Assembly: GCA_006538405.1 (NCBI GenBank)
Contig: BJKQ01000005.1
Location: 186,001 to 250,000, forward strand
Source: Hansfordia pulvinata
Lineage: Eukaryota > Ascomycota > Sordariomycetes > Xylariales
Length of the DNA stretch: 64,000 nucleotides
Reading direction: 5' to 3'
Numbering within the stretch: the first letter of the stretch is position 1; every line of letters starts with the position of its first letter. Positions 11,110 to 21,643 of this stretch are shown here, in pieces. Both the position numbers and the translations under genes were made by a program. The notes under the pieces were generated by a model. It was not told the DNA's origin, did no database searches, and saw only the letters and a list, made by a program, of their open reading frames with translations.

Positions 11110-12685
11110 ATGGCGCCAATGCACGTGCCTATTCCTTCTAAAGCTTCGGCCATTAGAGCTTCGGTTCTGCATGGGCCGCAGGACCTACGATTGGTGAGTC
11201 AAACTTCTGCTGAGTCCTTTGGAAGTACCATTCAGTCAGCTGTATGGTGATCTGGGGAAGACCTAATCTGAGCCAAGCCCCATTCCTGTCTGTTCTAGTG
11301 CAGCTCTGACCCCTTGAGTATTATCTGTTCCAGGAAACCAGAAGCATTGAAGATCCTGGTATAGGCGAGTTGCAGGTTGCCATCCAGTCGACGGGCATTT
11401 GCGGCTCCGACGTGTCCTATTACAAAAAGTTTGCCAATGGCGACCTCTGTGCGTGCATGCCGCTGTCCCTGGGTCACGAGTCCTCGGGCACTGTCGTGGC
11501 AGTGGGCCCCCAGGCCAGCGGCTTCCGGGTCGGCGACAGGGTGGCTCTGGAGGTTGGCGTTGCTTGCGGCCAGTGTTCCATCTGTCGAAAGGGGCGCTAC
11601 AATCTTTGTAAGAAGATGCGCTTTAGGAGCAGCGCAAAGAGCTATCCTCACTTCCAGGGGACGCTCCAGGAGAGAATAAACCACCCGGCTGTATGGTGCC
11701 ACAAGTGAGTTAGGCGAACGAGTTGTGTCTGAGTGAGCAAGACCGAGATGCTGATTCAGCACCCCTGATACGTCTAGGCTCCCAGACCACATCTCTTTCG
11801 ACGCTGCAGCACTCCTCGAGCCACTCTCAGTCGCCATCCATGCCGTCAACCGCGCGGGGCCCGCGCCCGGGTCAACTGCGCTGGTCACTGGCGCAGGAAC
11901 AGTCGGCTTGCTGACGGCAGCTATGGCGAGGCAGGCGGGTTGCTCAGAGGTCACCATCACCGACATTGATGCCGGGCGCGTGGGCTACGCCATCGAGCAT
12001 GGCTTTGCCACGCACGGATTCGTAGTCCCGCACAGCAGCAACGAGCAGTGCCGCAGCAGCAGCGCCTCAGGAACCTCGACTCCGGCTCAGGGCTCCTCCT
12101 CCGGCTCACTGACTCCTAACAGCAGCATATTCTCGGACACGGTGAGCGGGCGACTGGAAGGCGCAAAGGGTCTGGCTGCCGACATACTGTCGCTCACCAC
12201 AGTTCCGGGCAGAGGGGGGGAGGACCGATGAAGAGCTCTACCGGCCGGAACACGGCGAAGCAGAAAGCGAAGAAGAAGACGACGGCGAACACGAAGGCTT
12301 TGACGTCGCGTTCGAGTGCACAGGCAAGGAGATCTGCATGCAGACCAGCCTGTACGCGGCGAGGCCCGGTGGCCGGGTCGTCATGGTCGGCATGGGGACG
12401 CCGGTGCAGACTCTCCCCTTGTCCGCCGCGCACCTGCGCGAGGTCGACATACTCGGCATCTTCCGTTACGCCAGCACATACCCCACGGGCATCAGGTTGT
12501 TGTCGGCGTCGGCGTCGTCGTCAGGGAACAGAGCGGGTATTGGGTGTCTGCCCAGCCTCGAAGGCCTGGTCACCCACCGCTTCCGAGGGCTGGATAGCGC
12601 GCGCCGAGCCTTTGAGCTCGCAGGACGCACTTCTGACGACGAGGGGAATCTCGTCATCAAAGTTGTTATCGAGGCAGATGGTTGA
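11110..12685 (+). CDS. Zinc-dependent medium-chain polyol dehydrogenase (sorbitol/xylitol dehydrogenase type), frame break
   Basis: Probable NAD(P)-dependent oxidation of a sugar alcohol in pentose or polyol catabolism; the exact substrate is not readable. The start is ATG 11110. Introns are 11194-11333 and 11705-11777, both GT-AG with matching phases. Family landmarks are TGICGSDVSYY with the catalytic-zinc Cys, LGHESSG with the His-Glu pair, VACGQCSICRKGRYNLC with the four structural-zinc cysteines, ALLEPLSVA, and the Rossmann motif TGAGTVGLLTA. FDVAFECTGKEICMQ and RPGGRVVMVGMGTP follow in another frame. The frames rejoin if the G7 run at 12214-12220 loses one base or gains two (453 or 454 aa). 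A canonical intron at 12142-12202 would also restore frame (433 aa), but it would remove the conserved-looking RLEGAKGLAADIL. A Ser-rich insert (about 12036-12140) and an acidic insert interrupt the Rossmann half. Confidence 0.85.
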
Positions 12686-13023
12686 AGGCCGATTCAGGGC
12701 TGTGCCTGGGAACGTGGGAGGAGAAACAGAGGTACGGGGCAGTTTTCTTCCAGCCGGGACATCGTGTCGAAGATTTGGAACCCGTGATTAGGCGTTGCTT
12801 CTTTCTTTATACGGGGTACGTTACGGATAGGGCACGCAGGTAGTATGTGACAAAGCAGGCCCGTTGAAGAGGGAAACGATGAGCGCTAGAGAAGAAAAAA
12901 AAAAACGCCGCGAACCGTAATCGCCCACAGCACCAAGGGAACATGACAAGATGAGAGCAGGCGTACCGAGAATCCAGATACCGGTGGCTCTGCGGACCCA
13001 AGCAGAGACCCAGACCTTCCAAC
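12686..13023. other. Convergent 3' region
   Basis: Short space between the stop codons of the polyol dehydrogenase (+) and the small secreted protein (-). No gene seen. Confidence 0.5.
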
Positions 13024-13624
13024 TCAAGCGTAGTCCACGATGAACAGCTTCTTGACCTTGCTCCCCCACTTGGCGTTGTCGGTGACGAAGCACGCCTCGC
13101 CGCCATCGCGGTCGATGACGCGGAACTGGTCGCCGTCGTCCTCGTCCTCGCGCTGCTGGTACGCGTAGTACTCGGGGCTGAGCCACGACTCTGGGGGACC
13201 GGGGCGGTCCGCCTTCTCCTCGTTGTCCTTGCGCTCCGCCCAGTTGGTCTCGCCGTAGGGGAACGCCTGCCACATCGAGTTGTGGTTCTCGAGCGTCAGC
13301 TTGAACGACCCGTACTGGTCCATGTCGTTGTACTGCGAGTTGTCCCCGTCCTTGCCGTACCCGCCGTCGATCTGGATCACGGGGTCCGGATCTCCCGAGC
13401 TTCATGTTTTTCACCGGTGCTGTTAATTAATGGGAACTTCTGATGAACCCACAGGGGGGGGGGGGGGGGTTTATGACTTCGCGGCGGAAGTGGAGAGCCG
13501 AGGGGAGGGGTGTTGGGAAAGGGAGGGCTCACCAGTCGTTCGAGTGCCACGCCGTTATGTTGCCCCATTCGCAGAGGGCGGGGGTGAACAGGCCCAGAGC
13601 TACTAAGAGGCCGTGAGAGAACAT
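13024..13624 (-). CDS. Small secreted protein, family not recognised
   Basis: Two exons, 13533-13624 and 13024-13399, with intron 13400-13532 (GTGAGC...AAG). Together they encode 155 aa. The N-terminus MFSHGLLVALGLFTPALC is a clear signal peptide, followed by EWGNITAWHSNDC with one N-glycosylation sequon. The mature part is acidic and aromatic (YAYQQREDEDDGDQFRVID). It has only two cysteines, one just after the intron and one in GGEACFVTDN, so a single disulfide is possible. Size and secretion signal fit extracellular effector-like or surface proteins of fungi, but no known fold can be named. The intron contains a 16-base homopolymer. The phase 2 junction chosen is the only one giving an open frame. 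Confidence 0.65.
13454..13469. repeat. G16 homopolymer inside an intron
   Basis: Sixteen consecutive G on the plus strand (C on the sense strand of the small secreted protein gene), within its only intron. Its length is likely unreliable or variable. Confidence 0.85.
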
Positions 13625-15666
13625 GATGGCAGTTGCTTGATGTGATGATTATAATGAAAGATGTTGTAGAAAATAGATTACATGGGCACGCCTGATAGTG
13701 TGGAGCGAGGTGCCGGTAAGAATACTGGCGTGAAGCTGCCCTTTCGTGAGGTTGCCGATGCTGTTTGAGAAAACGTGTGAGGTGAAGGTCAGGAAGGCGT
13801 CCTCCTTTTATTCCCGGTCACCATGTCGTCGAGCAATCTTGATTCCACCATCTCCTCTGCCCCGGCCCGCAATCTCTACGCCTTGCGCCAGGGACGCCGG
13901 GCTCGCTGCCCAGCTTCACCGCAGTGGTCCGTTGGGAGCGTGGGAATCCTGTGCGGTGCCTCTCCCAGACCGTCTCCCCGCGCATCCATCGCAGCTTGGC
14001 TCAACGGATTCGCCAGGTGCGCGTTGAGATAGAGCGCCATAGCGCTCCACTTCTGGGCCATGCGAAGGAGTGCAAGGGTTCGACGCGGCCGTTATTCAGC
14101 GCGGTAGCGTGATGACGCACCACTGGGGTCTTGCTTGGCAGATCTATTTGTGAGATCCGCTTGAGATCCAGCCGTCATGACTGCCTAGGTGCGGTTATTA
14201 TGTGCCTTTACTCACGCGGGTTCCACAGCCCGCCACCACATTCTGGTGGTTGCATTGCATTCCTGGACGGCGGGCTCGTTGTGTCGTAGCGAAGAGCAAG
14301 CACTGTCCTTCACCGCGGTGGCAGGTTAGTCAGACTGCTGGTACATCGCATCTACTCCCTTCAAGCAGCCGCGCAACCACCCCTTCGGCATTTGCAACCG
14401 TCGTCACGGTGTTAGCTAAGTGTTGGATAGCTGGCTGCGGGAAGTGTGCTCCGTGGGAACGCTGCTCCGTGGGAACGCTGCTCCGTGGAACGCTGCTCCG
14501 TGGGAACGCTCTTTGCAACTCGAGTGAAGTGATGGCCGTATTAAGAAAGGGCCGCCCAGTTGAGCAATATTCACATGAACGTCTAATAGCCATCAATTGA
14601 CATATGAATTAGAATATGCAAAGCCATTCCTGCCAACGTGAAAAGCCAACGAGAATGCTGTCTTGCCGAGGCGTTTCCCATTTCTGAATTGGACTCCATC
14701 ATTTATTTGCGCATGGTTTTGGTAGAGCGGGCAATCTCATGCTTTGCTGGAATCGGTCTCAGCGCCCGATCTTTAACTCAACAGCAGGGTCCGCCTTTGG
14801 CGTGGCTGCGCCTATATTGATCGAATTTCGGCCGCAAGCTCGGCAAGGCATGATGCCAATACTGTCTTGACACCACCTCAAGCAGACCTCTGTCGCTCAG
14901 ATAAGATGTAGAACACATGGCTTCGAGGCTGCGTGAAAATATGCGGTTGCCAGACCCGTGTCAGTGATGGGGAGCCGTGCAGTGTTCGACATGATCAGAT
15001 TGGTAGAATGTTCCCGATGCGCAGATTGCTGTGCCACGGCTCGATGCGCCCCTTGGCCGCCCGCCCGCAGCCATACATTCGAATATGTGATAAAGACACA
15101 GCCGCGCGAGCCAACTGCATGCCGAAGATATTTGGTATTCGTCAAAAATTGCAATGAGCCGAGATCGGTTCCTTTGTCGCTCTGGTATGCGTCGTCTTGA
15201 ATGTTGCCGCTTTGTGGGTTTCGTAATGCTTCATCGCCCGCTAGCAATCATCGGAACCCGAAGCGAACAGGGCACGAGTTGGGTATCATTGTGCGAGTTA
15301 GGTGGGAAGAGCAAAGCTGAGGCCCGATGGTGGGGGCGCTGCGCTCTCTTACCAACTGGTGGCGTCGTTTCGAAGCTACCCAGGCACATCTGGAATCGTG
15401 TGGGAGTGCGCCGAGGGCGTCAGGACCCGCATGTCAATCAACTCTCAAGCCAAGAGCTGACGTAGCTGTCGGGGCAACAGCAGCAATCTCCAACCGCCGG
15501 CTTGCCCACAGACACCAGTAAGCCGCGTCTGTCGCGGTGTATGGTTGGCCGTCACATGACAGGTGCGAGCGACTCGGCGAGCGAATGGCCTGAGCCAGAG
15601 TCCTTTGATCGCATTCTGGAGTACGCAAGAAGTTTGTCGTGGTAACTTGTGCCGGGTCTCATGGAA
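13625..15666. other. Intergenic, about 2 kb, no gene supported
   Basis: Upstream of the small secreted protein gene. Only short uncharacteristic open frames. It contains the 16-bp tandem repeat near 14444-14508. Confidence 0.45.
14444..14508. repeat. 16-bp tandem repeat, four copies
   Basis: The unit GCTGCTCCGTGGGAAC is repeated four times head to tail. The third copy is one G shorter. No gene overlaps it. Confidence 0.75.
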
Positions 15667-16065
15667 TCAGCCGCCGTTCTGGTAGTGGCTGCCGTTGACG
15701 AGTTCCTCATCGTTCATAACCTCGTCCTCGGGGGTGGCGTATTCGGTAACACTGGGCAGACGTTTCCAGAGGACAGCAGTGCGGGACTCGCGGCAAACTT
15801 GCATGACGACGAGAGGCTCAAGGCCGAGGCGGTGGAAGGAGTCGGCGGCATAATTCCAGATGGTGAACCTGATCTCGCGGGGCAGCTTGGTGAATGAGTG
15901 GAAGGATGTGGCGTGCTGGATAGCCTTGCGAGACTCTTGGGCGTTGACGACCACCTCGCGAACCCATTGGTTTTCCTGGCGAAGGCGCTCGTTCTGGTCG
16001 ATGAGGTGCTCGACAACCTTTTGGAGAGCCTCGAGCTGGTGGCCCAGGTGGATGACAGCCTCCAT
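15667..16065 (-). CDS. Short 2EXR-domain protein with coiled-coil N-terminus
   Basis: A single-exon frame of 132 aa. The N-terminal 45 residues form a likely coiled coil (LGHQLEALQKVVEHLIDQNE). They are followed by the characteristic fungal 2EXR start FTKLPREIRFTIWNYA and the later VMQVCRESRTAVL motif. 2EXR proteins are abundant in Pezizomycotina and have no established biochemical role. The protein stops soon after the second motif, whereas family members are usually 200-400 aa, so it is a short or truncated member. The frame is open upstream to about 16226 but has no other ATG, so 16065 is the only start available without a splice. Confidence 0.65.
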   Translation of the reverse strand: MEAVIHLGHQLEALQKVVEHLIDQNERLRQENQWVREVVVNAQESRKAIQHATSFHSFTKLPREIRFTIWNYAADSFHRLGLEPLVVMQVCRESRTAVLWKRLPSVTEYATPEDEVMNDEELVNGSHYQNGG

Positions 16066-19000
16066 GGGCTGGATCTGGAAGAGTTGCGGAAGCCAGGGCC
16101 GATCGCGGACCAGAGGCCGTCGCGCAAGGCGGGATAGGAAGACCGGGGTAACTCGGCGTTGGACAGGACGGCAGAGAGGCGGAGGATCATTAACGTGGGC
16201 AGCTCGGGGCGGAACAGCAGAGGCGCGCTACTACCGAACCATCTTGGGGCCTGCGACGCGACCTGGTCGAAGGGGGAGGGGGCAGGAGCTGAAGACGAAG
16301 GCGGGGATGTTGGGGCAAGGAACGCGGAGAGGGACGGCGGAAAGGTGTTAGACGACGATGATGATGGAGGGAGGGATCGCAAACACGTCGCGCCAAGCTG
16401 GAATGTGGAAGGGAGATCGTGACGGGGGGGGGGGGAGGGAGGGTCGTGGGTTACGTACGAGGGAGATCAGGGGTCTCGAGAGCACAGGGTCACGAGCCGG
16501 GGGCGGTTGGCTTTCAGGGCTACCAGTACCTGGAGAAGGGTATTGCCCGGGGCCGTACTCCGTAGGTGCGCCAGAAACCTGCTACATCCCTGTACGCGTA
16601 CCTACGAGTACGGGCTACCACCTAGTAGGGCTCGCAGGGGTCGAGCGAGGGCTGCATCCATCCATGGATGATGCATTGGATGTACGTGTAAGGTACCTCG
16701 AGAGAAAGCTGGAGGGCCACTGGAGGGTTTGGGGAGAGCGGAGGCTCCGGTGGAAGCCCCAGAGCCGTCCCCTGGCGTGCCTTGGGCCCCCTAAGGGGAT
16801 TGGAACTTGGTTGCACAAGGGGTACGAGTACCCCTACGAGTTACGCGTACCTAGATACTCCGCACCTTCCATCAGAGAGCCACCCACAATCCAATGTCAG
16901 GTCCTTCCTTCCCCGTCCGGGCGAGTTCCAGAACCTGACAGCGGGGGGCTCATTAGCTAAGCACCTGCCGAGCTGTTTTGACCTACGAGAACGGAGTACT
17001 GTAGGTAAGGTAGGTAGGTTTCTTGTACTCGTCCATGCTGGCACTCCTCGACCACCGACGGGATGGAATCACTTACCTATGAATGCTTCGCACGGCAAAC
17101 GAAATAACCAAACAAGCCAAATCCCGGGTTGCTCCACCGGCATCCCACTTCTCTGCCGTCTTTGTCTCGAACAAGGCTCCCGCTCCTCGTTTCGCATAGC
17201 ATTGGAACAGTGGTGGTCGTCGCATGGGTCCGGGGCCGCATGAGCCCCGTGCAGCATGGATCGGTTAGCCGGGGCATGACGGCGGCTCGACAAGGGGCCC
17301 CCGATGGGGATTCACCAGGACGAATGGGGCTGGCCACGCCATCTGCCGTCCACAATAGCGCGCCGATGTCGTACGCCCACGAGTTGCACTGCCGGGGACT
17401 TGCCCTGAACGCCTCTTCCCCAGCCCAGCCCAGCCCAGCCCGGCAAGGGGCCCCCTCGACTCGACCAGAGCATGCAACGGGTACGTATACCGCGCGAGCC
17501 TCATGGATCTCATTGATGACAGTCTTGACAAGCAGACATACGAGACATGGCAGGCAGTCTTGACAGCCACGACAGCCAGCGCCAACAACGACATGCCTGT
17601 ACCCGCTCTTCGATCGGCAAAATCGTTACCAAATGCGCCTATCGCCAACGGCAGCTGAGCCTGCCTGTGGCCATGATCTGACGGTCCAGACCACTGTGGA
17701 ACCCCGCCTAGGTCTCCCACCTTGCCCGAAACCAACCCCGAACTACCTACCTACCTACCAGTCCAGGACTCGGCCACACGTAAATGGGTCAAGGTGAAGT
17801 GCCTGGACGGGCGGCCCTCGGCTCTGGCAGTTCATAACAGGAACCAACGCCAGCACTGCCGACCCGAGGCAGTACGAGAAGCTCCCTGATCAGTCATGGT
17901 TCTAGGAAACTTTGATCTGGCCCTTCGACAATTCCTCGTTGCGTCAAGCGGGCCGCCGGCACACGCGGCATCGACGGATTCGGCGTCCACGGACCCTGGC
18001 TAAACTTTGGCCACTCGCCCACTGTCCAAGACCTAGTCCAAGTGGAGAGGTTCGAGAACATCAAGCAGGCTGCAGAGGTGAACCCGGACTCTTGCTTATA
18101 TGACTCGAAACGGCGAAAAAACAAGATATCCCCTTGCATCTCACAAATCGATACTTAAAGGTCGGGGCGGCCGTCGCTGGAACCGAAACTTGGAGAGTCG
18201 CTCCTCCAGAGCATGTCGAGCACACGGGGAAATTTGGTAGGCTGGGATGGGCAAAAGGCTCTGATTGTGACAGTGAGTTTTTATTCGTCCCTGACGGGCC
18301 AACCCACTTCCCAAATGCAGTCATAGATGCGAACCACTACGCTTTATCTCTTGAATCTTGCAAGTATTGCGCGTTTCCAGCTCAAGAAATGGCCACGAGT
18401 GCCTCACTCAAGACCGCCTACTCGTATCACAGAGTACGGAGTAGAATCACTTCTGCCACCAGACCCGCCAGTGGGAGAGGTTTCAAGGGCAGAAACTGCA
18501 CCACGCAGCAGATATGTGGTGTGACCAAGTTGCCATTTCCAATGCCTAATGTCATGGGACAGTGTACCTACGTGCTTATCTTTGAACTTCTTTAGTCCCT
18601 CTTCTCCCCGCGCATACCGTGCTCTGCGTTTGGTGTTGGAGACAAATCGGTGCTCTCATAACAGCCTGTCGAATCAAGTCCAGTGGAAGTACTCGTCCCA
18701 GGACTGCATGATTGTATGAGGTTGTCATCGCGACCGTTTCACCCCCGTCTAGCACCTTTTTTGCCGACGTGCAAGGGTGCTGGGCGCTGGGCAGGCGCTG
18801 TACGGAGTACGACCACGTGCCTCTCCGTGTCTTATCCACTAAAAGCTAGAAGCCCTCAAAACATCCGTTTAGGCTCCCGCACCGTTAAGCTCATACTCGT
18901 ACAGTGAGAAACGGCTCCATGACGACATTCGTTCATGCTCCGAGCATCCCGTCACCAGCTCATCATCAATCGAAATACCTTACTTATTATTACATCGAAC

Positions 19001-19090
19001 CTTCACCCGACCGACCTCTTCCAATCGCTGCCATTCTCGCGCCCGGCGACTCCCCTCACCCGGGCCGCGCCCCGCCGAACCATAGCGAGC
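16066..19090. other. Intergenic, about 3 kb, no gene supported
   Basis: No recognisable gene. It is rich in short words such as TACGAGTAC, CGGAGTAC and GTAGGTAGG (for example 16585-16620, 16820-16850, 16995-17020, 17745-17760), often seen in intergenic DNA of filamentous ascomycetes. The right part should carry the promoter of the cyclin gene. Confidence 0.45.
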
Positions 19091-20350
19091 ATGGCGCACA
19101 TGACAAATCCACTGGCGAGCGTCGACCAGCTGTACCGCCGCGCCGCCGCTTCGTCGTCCTCCGGCGGCCTGCCCACAGACTTGCAAGACACTGTTTTTTT
19201 CGCGACGCAGTGCCTGACCCAGGCAGCCGGGCTCCTCCTCCGCCTGCCCCAGACCGTCACTGCGCAGGCGAACGTTGTCCTCGCCCGATACTGGCTGGTT
19301 GAGCCGCCAATGGCCCTCGAGTTCAGCGTGAGTCGCCTCCCGTTTGTGCGCCCAAGCCGTCGCCCGGCCGAAGCCCGCGGTCACCTCGCCAGGCCCAAAC
19401 TTTAAGTACCTTGGTGTTCTGTCGACTAACCGCCGCGCGCGTGAAACCTAACAGGACGCTTCGGCTGCTGCCATCTACGCCGTCGCCAAACTCAGCGCCC
19501 ACCCGTGCTCGCCGCGCGACGTCTGCAACGTGTACGCCTATCTGCGCTCGAATAGCTCGCCACTGCTGCGCGCCTCCCCCACGCCGGTGCCCGACGAAGA
19601 CGACGATAACGACGACCCCGCCGCCGCCGCAGGAGTTCATCAGCCCCGTCCTCATCCTGCCCCTCCCGCCCCGGTCGACGACCCTTCATCCTACTACCTC
19701 TCCGACGCGGCCTACCACGCTGCGCAGACGCGCTTGCTCCGCGCAGAGGCCCGCGTGATGCACGCCTTGGCCTTCGACCTGCACGTGGCCCTGCCCCACG
19801 CCCTGGCGGTCACCTACTTGCAAGCCCTCGACTTTCTCGGCACTGGCGCCCCTTCGCCGGGTAAAGGCGGCGCCGGCGCCGGCGCCGGCGGCTCCGAGGC
19901 CGCCCGTCTGGCCCTGGGCCACCTGAACGCGGCCCTGCTGTCCCCGCAGCTGCTGTACGCGACGCACCAGCCCAACGCGCTGGCGGTGGCGGCCATCTAC
20001 GCCGCGGCGAGGGACCTGAGCGCCGGCAGCAAGAGCGGCAGTGGCGGCGGGAGCGGCGTGGTGACGCCCGCCTGCGAGTGGTGGGAGGTCTTTGACGTCG
20101 ACCGCGAGGAGCTGGGGTTCCTCGTCGTCGCCCTGCGCAGCCTCGAGACCTGGCTGCGCGACCACCTGGCCCGCCGGCCCGCCCTGCTGGCCGGCGGCGT
20201 CCTGACGCGCGCCGCCGTCCGTGACGAGCTGCGCAGCAGGGGCCTCGACGTGGGGACCAACGGCAGACGTGGCGAGGCGCAAGGCAGCGCCCCGTTGTTA
20301 GCGAGGAGGAGGCCATGATGAGACAGATGGACGAGAAGATGGAGGACTGA
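19091..20350 (+). CDS. Cyclin L/K-like transcriptional cyclin, frame break near C-terminus
   Basis: Probable regulatory partner of a transcription- or splicing-associated cyclin-dependent kinase. The start is ATG 19091 (MAHMTNPLASVD), with intron 19328-19454 (GTGAGT...ACAG, phase 0). The first cyclin box shows DTVFFATQCLTQAAGLLLRL, VVLARYWL and, across the splice, SAAAIYAVAKLSAHPCSPRD, the pattern of cyclin L and K. A Pro/Asp/Ala-rich linker follows. The second box begins near RLLRAEARVMHALAFDLHV and includes HQPNALAVAAIYAAARDL and WWEVFDVDREELGFLVVAL. The C-terminus is split. The written frame ends at 20318 in LLARRRP, while the neighbouring frame gives VVSEEEAMMRQMDEKMED to 20350. One more C in the C4 run at 20290-20293 joins them, giving 377 aa. 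Confidence 0.8.
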
Positions 20351-21643
20351 GGTGCAGAAGAACAAAAAATGGACGCCGGCTCCCGTGCAACTCTCTATCA
20401 GACGAGAGCGGGGATTCTGTTCACGGCACGCACTGTGGTGAGGACCGCCTTGTGGCACGATGTGGCGAGATGGGCACGGGTCTGCCGGCCCGCTCACGGC
20501 TACTCGGTAGTAGCCTCAGGACGTGGGCTCCGAGAACCATGTCCTTGACGCCCGGCTTTTAGGTCTACACCGCCTTCTGGACTCCATGCTGAGGGGCCTC
20601 GCGCTCTGGGGACCTAGAAGCCTTGGGAATCGTGGGTGCGGGCATCCCAGTCGCGCCGGAGGTCGAAGCAGCTGCACATGTGCGGGTTGCCGCTGCTTGC
20701 CGGAGCCCGTGATCTCTGCACGGGTTAAAGCTTTCGGTGTCATATAGCTTTGGGGCACCATCCGGGGATGCTTGAACTCTGGGGTCGAGATGTCTTCCTA
20801 CGCTCGAGGAGCGCCAGCCTGCAGCGGATCTGCGGTTGCGAGCAGCAAAGCAGATGCATGATTCAGGGACTCGGAGGTTTCAGGGGTAACGCCAGCTGTA
20901 GAGAAGTGGCAGCGTAGACCGGATAAGCAACGGTCTGCGAACTGCATTTCTGCCCATATTGGAGCTGATGGAAGGTTCAAGAGAAAGCTATGAAAACGCC
21001 AGCATAGGCTCAGCGTATAGTAGAGAGAAGTTGGCGGCGGCATATAGAGCATTCTGTGCTGTGAACTCTCGCTCTACATTTTGCGCTGGCTTCTATAGTT
21101 GTCACTAGTTGCCAACCATTTCACACCATGTTGAACGAGAGTTCCCGAATAGTCGTGATGTCGAGACTTTCACTCAATCTGAGCCAGGATATGAATACAC
21201 GCGCTGTCTCGTTTTCCGACATTTCCGAGAGACCAGAGAAACACCGGGTATCGAGTGAATATCGAGTGCACAGTAAGCCCCAGGGAGCCCAGAACGATAT
21301 CCAATATTACCAACCAATATCGGCACTCTCTTCAAATGGACAGCGTTTGACTGCGAGTTTTCCGTTTACATCTCCCGGGGAACCCGACGTTTGGTGGGTC
21401 TCAAGCAGGATGCCGCCATCAACGAGGATACAGCCGTTTGCTGGCCGTTTGCGTCCCCTTGCCAACCTCTACCCGCCGCGAAAGAGACGTGCCGCTCTCT
21501 GCACCCGCTACCGCGTCTCCGTGTATATATAGTCGCATTATTTGCTCTGGCTCAGTTGTCTCCTAGTTCCATCATCCTTCTTTTCACGCTCCCACCGCAG
21601 CTCTTCGTCAAGATCGACAGATAAACTCTTTCAGCCGCAAATA
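20351..21643. other. Intergenic, promoter side of the dynamin gene
   Basis: About 1.3 kb without a supported gene. It ends in the promoter and leader of the dynamin gene, with a TATA-like element at 21524-21531. Confidence 0.5.
21524..21531 (+). promoter_or_regulatory. TATA-like element upstream of the dynamin gene
   Basis: TATATATA about 113 bases before the ATG at 21644. The position fits a core promoter with a short leader, but there is no direct evidence of use. Confidence 0.4.
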
